Under the pieces are notes generated by a model. It had not been told where the DNA came from. It did not search any database and worked only from the letters and a program-made list of their open reading frames with translations. Positions 6,912 through 8,805 of a stretch of DNA of 8,805 nucleotides are shown piece after piece (within the stretch, counting starts at the first letter, position 1; each line of letters begins with the position of its first letter). Both the position numbers and the translations under genes were made by a program. The stretch comes from Euryarchaeota archaeon UBA89 (lineage in GTDB: Archaea > Thermoplasmatota > Poseidoniia > Poseidoniales > Thalassarchaeaceae), in assembly GCA_002495525.1 (NCBI GenBank), contig DAFS01000047.1:2390-11194 (forward strand). Direction: 5' to 3'.

Positions 6912-7295
6912 TTGGATAAGACCGTCCTAATATTGAAGATATGTGGCTGGTCTAGCATTGCTATGGGCATGGTTTTCTTTCTCATACCTGAATGGTATGC
7001 GGAATTAGAAGGAGCGAATACTGAAAATATTGCTTGGCTAAGAAACCTAGGTGCAGCCTTGGTTGCTGTAAATGGAGTAGGCGCTTTACTGGCTGCCAGA
7101 GACCCCGTTGCAGAACGAAATTTGTATGATGTTGTGATGCTGGCTTCAATTCTCGAAACTATAGCTTTGGGCTGGTCAACGGCAGCGTGGGAATTCACCG
7201 CCACCGAGGAGATTTTTATCACTGGGCCATTGGTAGTTGCTACCTTGGTCAGCATTGGATTAATTGCATTACGCCCTAAAACTATTGAGGATTAA
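6912..7295 (+). CDS. Small four-helix membrane protein, third gene of the cassette, TTG start
   Basis: The 127-residue product has helices at about 7-25, 43-62, 72-92 and 102-120 and a short basic/acidic tail (RPKTIED). The layout 'helix 1, PEWYAELEGANTENIAWLRNLGAALVAVNG, Arg-rich turn, two more helices' resembles widespread small integral membrane proteins usually annotated as hypothetical; no member I can recall has a known reaction. R44 in WLRNLGA and the AARDP turn at 61-65 are the most family-like parts. Start: TTG with AGGGGA 8 nt upstream. The gene is 4 nt after the second cassette gene and so part of the same transcript. Its stop is 2 bp from the convergent methyltransferase stop. Whether it forms one complex with its two neighbours is an inference from spacing and shared topology only. 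Confidence 0.72.
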   Translation: MDKTVLILKICGWSSIAMGMVFFLIPEWYAELEGANTENIAWLRNLGAALVAVNGVGALLAARDPVAERNLYDVVMLASILETIALGWSTAAWEFTATEEIFITGPLVVATLVSIGLIALRPKTIED

Positions 7296-7297
7296 TT

Positions 7298-7909
7298 TCA
7301 ATCTTTACGACCAAAAATTGCTAAGGTTCCTACAAATCCTGACTTGATGCCTACACGTCGCGTTTCAACGTCAGTGAATCCAGCATCAATCATGCCTTGT
7401 TTCCATTGTTCTTCACTCAATGTCGTCATATGTACGTTGAGAGAGTTCGGCCAATCGTGACTTTCTGTATTTTCCAAATAGTGGTCTACTCCTGCAATTA
7501 GAACTCCTTTATCATTTAACCATTCATTGAAGAAAATTTTTAACATTTCTAAAGGATCTTTCAAGTAGTATAGAAATTCCATTGAATGTATTAAATCAAA
7601 TTTCTGTGGTGGATTCCAATCTGGAAGTTTTGCTAAATGAAAGTCTCCTCCCTTTTGTTTTGCCTTGATAATCATTTCAATGGAGCCGTCAATTCCGACT
7701 ACCTTACTACAACTATCATTTGATTGTAATTTACGACATACCCAACCATTTCCACAACCCACATCTATCGCTGAAAATGGTTCAATAAGCATTGGAATTG
7801 CAATATTTAGCATTTCATTGACTGAATTTGCATGTCCACTTTCCATCCCCTCATCTCTGTTTCTTAGAGCCCATTCAGAGAATACTTCTGTCGCATCACG
7901 AGTTGCCAT
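7298..7909 (-). CDS. Class I SAM-dependent methyltransferase
   Basis: A 203-residue soluble protein with the Rossmann-type methyltransferase signature. Motif I is AIDVGCGNGW (47-56), which binds S-adenosylmethionine. D74 in VGID at the end of strand 2 should contact the ribose, and FDLIHSMEFLYYLKDP (104-119) is the strand-4/post-motif region of UbiE/COQ5-like enzymes. GVLIAGVDHYLEN (135-147) is strand 5. The acceptor, small molecule or otherwise, is unknown. The N-terminus (WALRNRDEGMESGHANSVNEML) is charged and probably caps the active site. The ATG at 7909 is the first in frame; no ribosome site is visible. The gene lies 40 nt downstream of purQ on the same strand, so it may be read from the purQ transcript. 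A perfect palindrome (7920-7931) sits between them. Confidence 0.85.
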   Translation of the reverse strand: MATRDATEVFSEWALRNRDEGMESGHANSVNEMLNIAIPMLIEPFSAIDVGCGNGWVCRKLQSNDSCSKVVGIDGSIEMIIKAKQKGGDFHLAKLPDWNPPQKFDLIHSMEFLYYLKDPLEMLKIFFNEWLNDKGVLIAGVDHYLENTESHDWPNSLNVHMTTLSEEQWKQGMIDAGFTDVETRRVGIKSGFVGTLAIFGRKD

Positions 7910-7919
7910 AATAATGCCG

Positions 7920-7931
7920 ATAGATATCTAT
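7920..7931. repeat. 12-bp perfect palindrome ATAGATATCTAT
   Basis: The palindrome lies in the 40-bp gap between purQ and the methyltransferase gene, 11-22 nt before the methyltransferase ATG. With no loop it is a poor terminator. It may be an operator or a TATA-like element, but it is too close to the ATG for a standard archaeal TATA box of this gene. The same half (ATAGATAT) occurs on the minus strand upstream of the pseudouridine synthase gene (6044-6051). It may be chance in AT-rich DNA. Confidence 0.3.
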
Positions 7932-7949
7932 TGGAAGAAGATTTTCATT

Positions 7950-8765
7950 TTAATTATCGAAATTTTCAGTGACATAATTTACGGCGTTTCTGAATATTAT
8001 CATACCTTCTCCTTCACCATGTACTATATCTTCTCTAGTCCAAGTTGCACCTAACCATGTTGAATGGTTTGCTTCTGGGTGGGGCATTAAACCGAATACT
8101 AATCCCGATGGGTCGCATACACCTGCAATATTTCTCCAGCTTTGATTAGGAGAAATTGGATATGGCAGTACTTCGTCACTTGAGGAAGGGTATTCACTTG
8201 AAGGATCTACATATTTTACAACTAGTTGGCCTGCTTCACTCCAGTTATCGAGAAGACTTTTGTCGTCTGTTACGAATTTTCCTTCGCCATGCCGTACGGG
8301 TACTCTAATTCTTGTCATTCCTTTAGTCCAAATACAGTGACTTTGAGAATTAAACTCTAACGTTGCCCATCGATTTTCATAATGGCCTGAATCATTCAGT
8401 GCTAAAGATGCTGTTTGAATTAAACTAACATCCTCGTCACCGGGTAATAGTCCCATTTTCACAAGTACCTGGAAGCCGTTACATATCCCAATTACTGGTT
8501 TACCAGATTTGACAAAATCTCTCACTTGTTCGCGCAACCCAAAGCGTAGCCTGTTACCCATCAACCTACCACTTCCTAAATGGTCACCAAAGGAAAAGCC
8601 CCCTGGTACAGCCATAATGTGATAATCCTCTAGATTCAATTCTCCGTTGACTAACCTATTCACATGTACTCTATCTGCTTTAGCCCCAGCCATTTCGAAA
8701 ACTGCAATTGTTTCCGTTTCACAATTAATTCCAAAACCGGAAAGAACCGCCACCTTAGGTATCAT
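7950..8765 (-). CDS. purQ: Phosphoribosylformylglycinamidine synthase, glutaminase subunit PurQ
   Basis: PurQ frees ammonia from glutamine and passes it to PurL, which makes FGAM in the fourth step of purine synthesis in the cytoplasm. The 271-residue protein has the class I glutamine amidotransferase triad: C95 in GICNGFQV, and H229 and E231 in GLMPHPE. Also typical are the N-terminal VLSGFGINCETET (7-19), PGGFSFGDHLGSGR (54-67) forming the oxyanion region, and RVPVRHGEGKF (154-164). It is longer than the roughly 225-residue Bacillus-type PurQ, with extra length around 108-150 and 185-212. Such longer forms occur in some archaea and bacteria. The ATG at 8765 follows a strong GGAGGT site by 8 nt. 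The gene follows what may be the end of another gene by 6 nt, suggesting an operon; purL and purS are not in the window. Confidence 0.95.
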   Translation of the reverse strand: MIPKVAVLSGFGINCETETIAVFEMAGAKADRVHVNRLVNGELNLEDYHIMAVPGGFSFGDHLGSGRLMGNRLRFGLREQVRDFVKSGKPVIGICNGFQVLVKMGLLPGDEDVSLIQTASLALNDSGHYENRWATLEFNSQSHCIWTKGMTRIRVPVRHGEGKFVTDDKSLLDNWSEAGQLVVKYVDPSSEYPSSSDEVLPYPISPNQSWRNIAGVCDPSGLVFGLMPHPEANHSTWLGATWTREDIVHGEGEGMIIFRNAVNYVTENFDN

Positions 8766-8771
8766 TAATTT

Positions 8772-8804
8772 CTACCTCCGTTCAAGGTATTTTTCCAAGA
8801 GTCT
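8772..8804 (-). CDS. Possible C-terminal end of an upstream gene, cut by the right edge
   Basis: One frame reads RLLEKYLERR and then TAG at 8772-8774, 6 nt before the purQ ATG; its last codons form the purQ ribosome binding site. A short charged helical tail and this spacing are typical of a preceding operon gene, perhaps another purine gene. The other two frames also end nearby (ETLGKIP, and a tail stopping at the TAA beside the purQ ATG), so frame and identity are uncertain. Confidence 0.3.
   Translation of the reverse strand, partial: RLLEKYLERR
8774..8779 (-). promoter_or_regulatory. Ribosome binding site of purQ
   Basis: On the minus strand GGAGGT ends 8 nt before the purQ ATG, a full match to the archaeal anti-Shine-Dalgarno core and the strongest such site in the window. 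It fixes the start at 8765 and indicates that purQ is an internal operon gene. Confidence 0.75.
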
Positions 8805-8805
8805 C

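Noticed and set aside
6896..7255. 119-codon open frame on the minus strand opposite the third membrane gene
   Set aside because: It lies entirely against a well-supported membrane gene with its own ribosome site; its Ser/Ala/Thr-rich product looks like the mirror of hydrophobic codons.
7665..8054. 129-codon open frame on the plus strand
   Set aside because: It spans the antisense of the methyltransferase N-terminus and the purQ C-terminus, both confidently identified on the minus strand.
1..8805. Mobile element, phage, toxin-antitoxin, CRISPR or defence system
   Set aside because: No transposase, integrase, repeat array, terminal repeats or toxin-like pair was seen; gene order and compaction look like ordinary chromosome.

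Overview
The window looks like a piece of an AT-rich, very compact archaeal chromosome. My best guess is marine Euryarchaeota of the Thermoplasmata / Marine Group II (Poseidoniales) type. The reasons are the archaeal form of the M50-like metalloprotease at the left end, a PurQ whose N-terminus reads GFGINCETET, and Shine-Dalgarno sites matching the archaeal 16S tail (GGTGA, GGAGGT) inside operons while outward-facing first genes have only A/T-rich TATA-like boxes. Bacterial-type genes (RluA pseudouridine synthase, DHA2 exporter, S15 lipoprotein peptidase) are mixed in, as is common in that group. The lineage is an inference; there is no rRNA or other marker gene to confirm it. No tRNA, rRNA, CRISPR array, insertion sequence or origin was seen.

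Layout. Positions 1-1116 hold two minus-strand genes: a putative membrane metalloprotease cut off by the left edge (1-557), preceded by a small zinc-ribbon protein of unknown function (601-1116). A divergent region with an inverted repeat (1117-1216) separates them from a plus-strand Nudix hydrolase (1217-1678). The Nudix gene ends tail to tail with a secreted S15-type peptidase lipoprotein (1680-3494, minus). A 66-bp divergent promoter region then leads to a 14-helix DHA2-type exporter (3561-5087, plus), whose stop abuts the stop of an RluA-type pseudouridine synthase (5088-5984, minus). A 127-bp divergent region feeds a tight plus-strand cassette of three small four-helix membrane proteins (6112-6531, 6533-6907, 6912-7295). 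The right end is a minus-strand unit: possibly the last codons of an upstream gene (8772-8804), purQ (7950-8765) and a SAM-dependent methyltransferase (7298-7909).

How the genes work together. purQ supplies ammonia for purine synthesis; its partners (purL, purS) must lie outside the window. The S15 lipoprotein probably cleaves peptides or esters outside the cytoplasmic membrane, and the exporter shares its promoter region, but a functional link is only suggested by position. The three-gene membrane cassette is the least explained part: the proteins have similar sizes and the same predicted topology, the spacers are 1 and 4 nt, and each gene has its own ribosome binding site. It is the best candidate here for an undescribed membrane complex, though nothing in the sequence reveals its activity. 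The rest is ordinary housekeeping or solitary enzymes.
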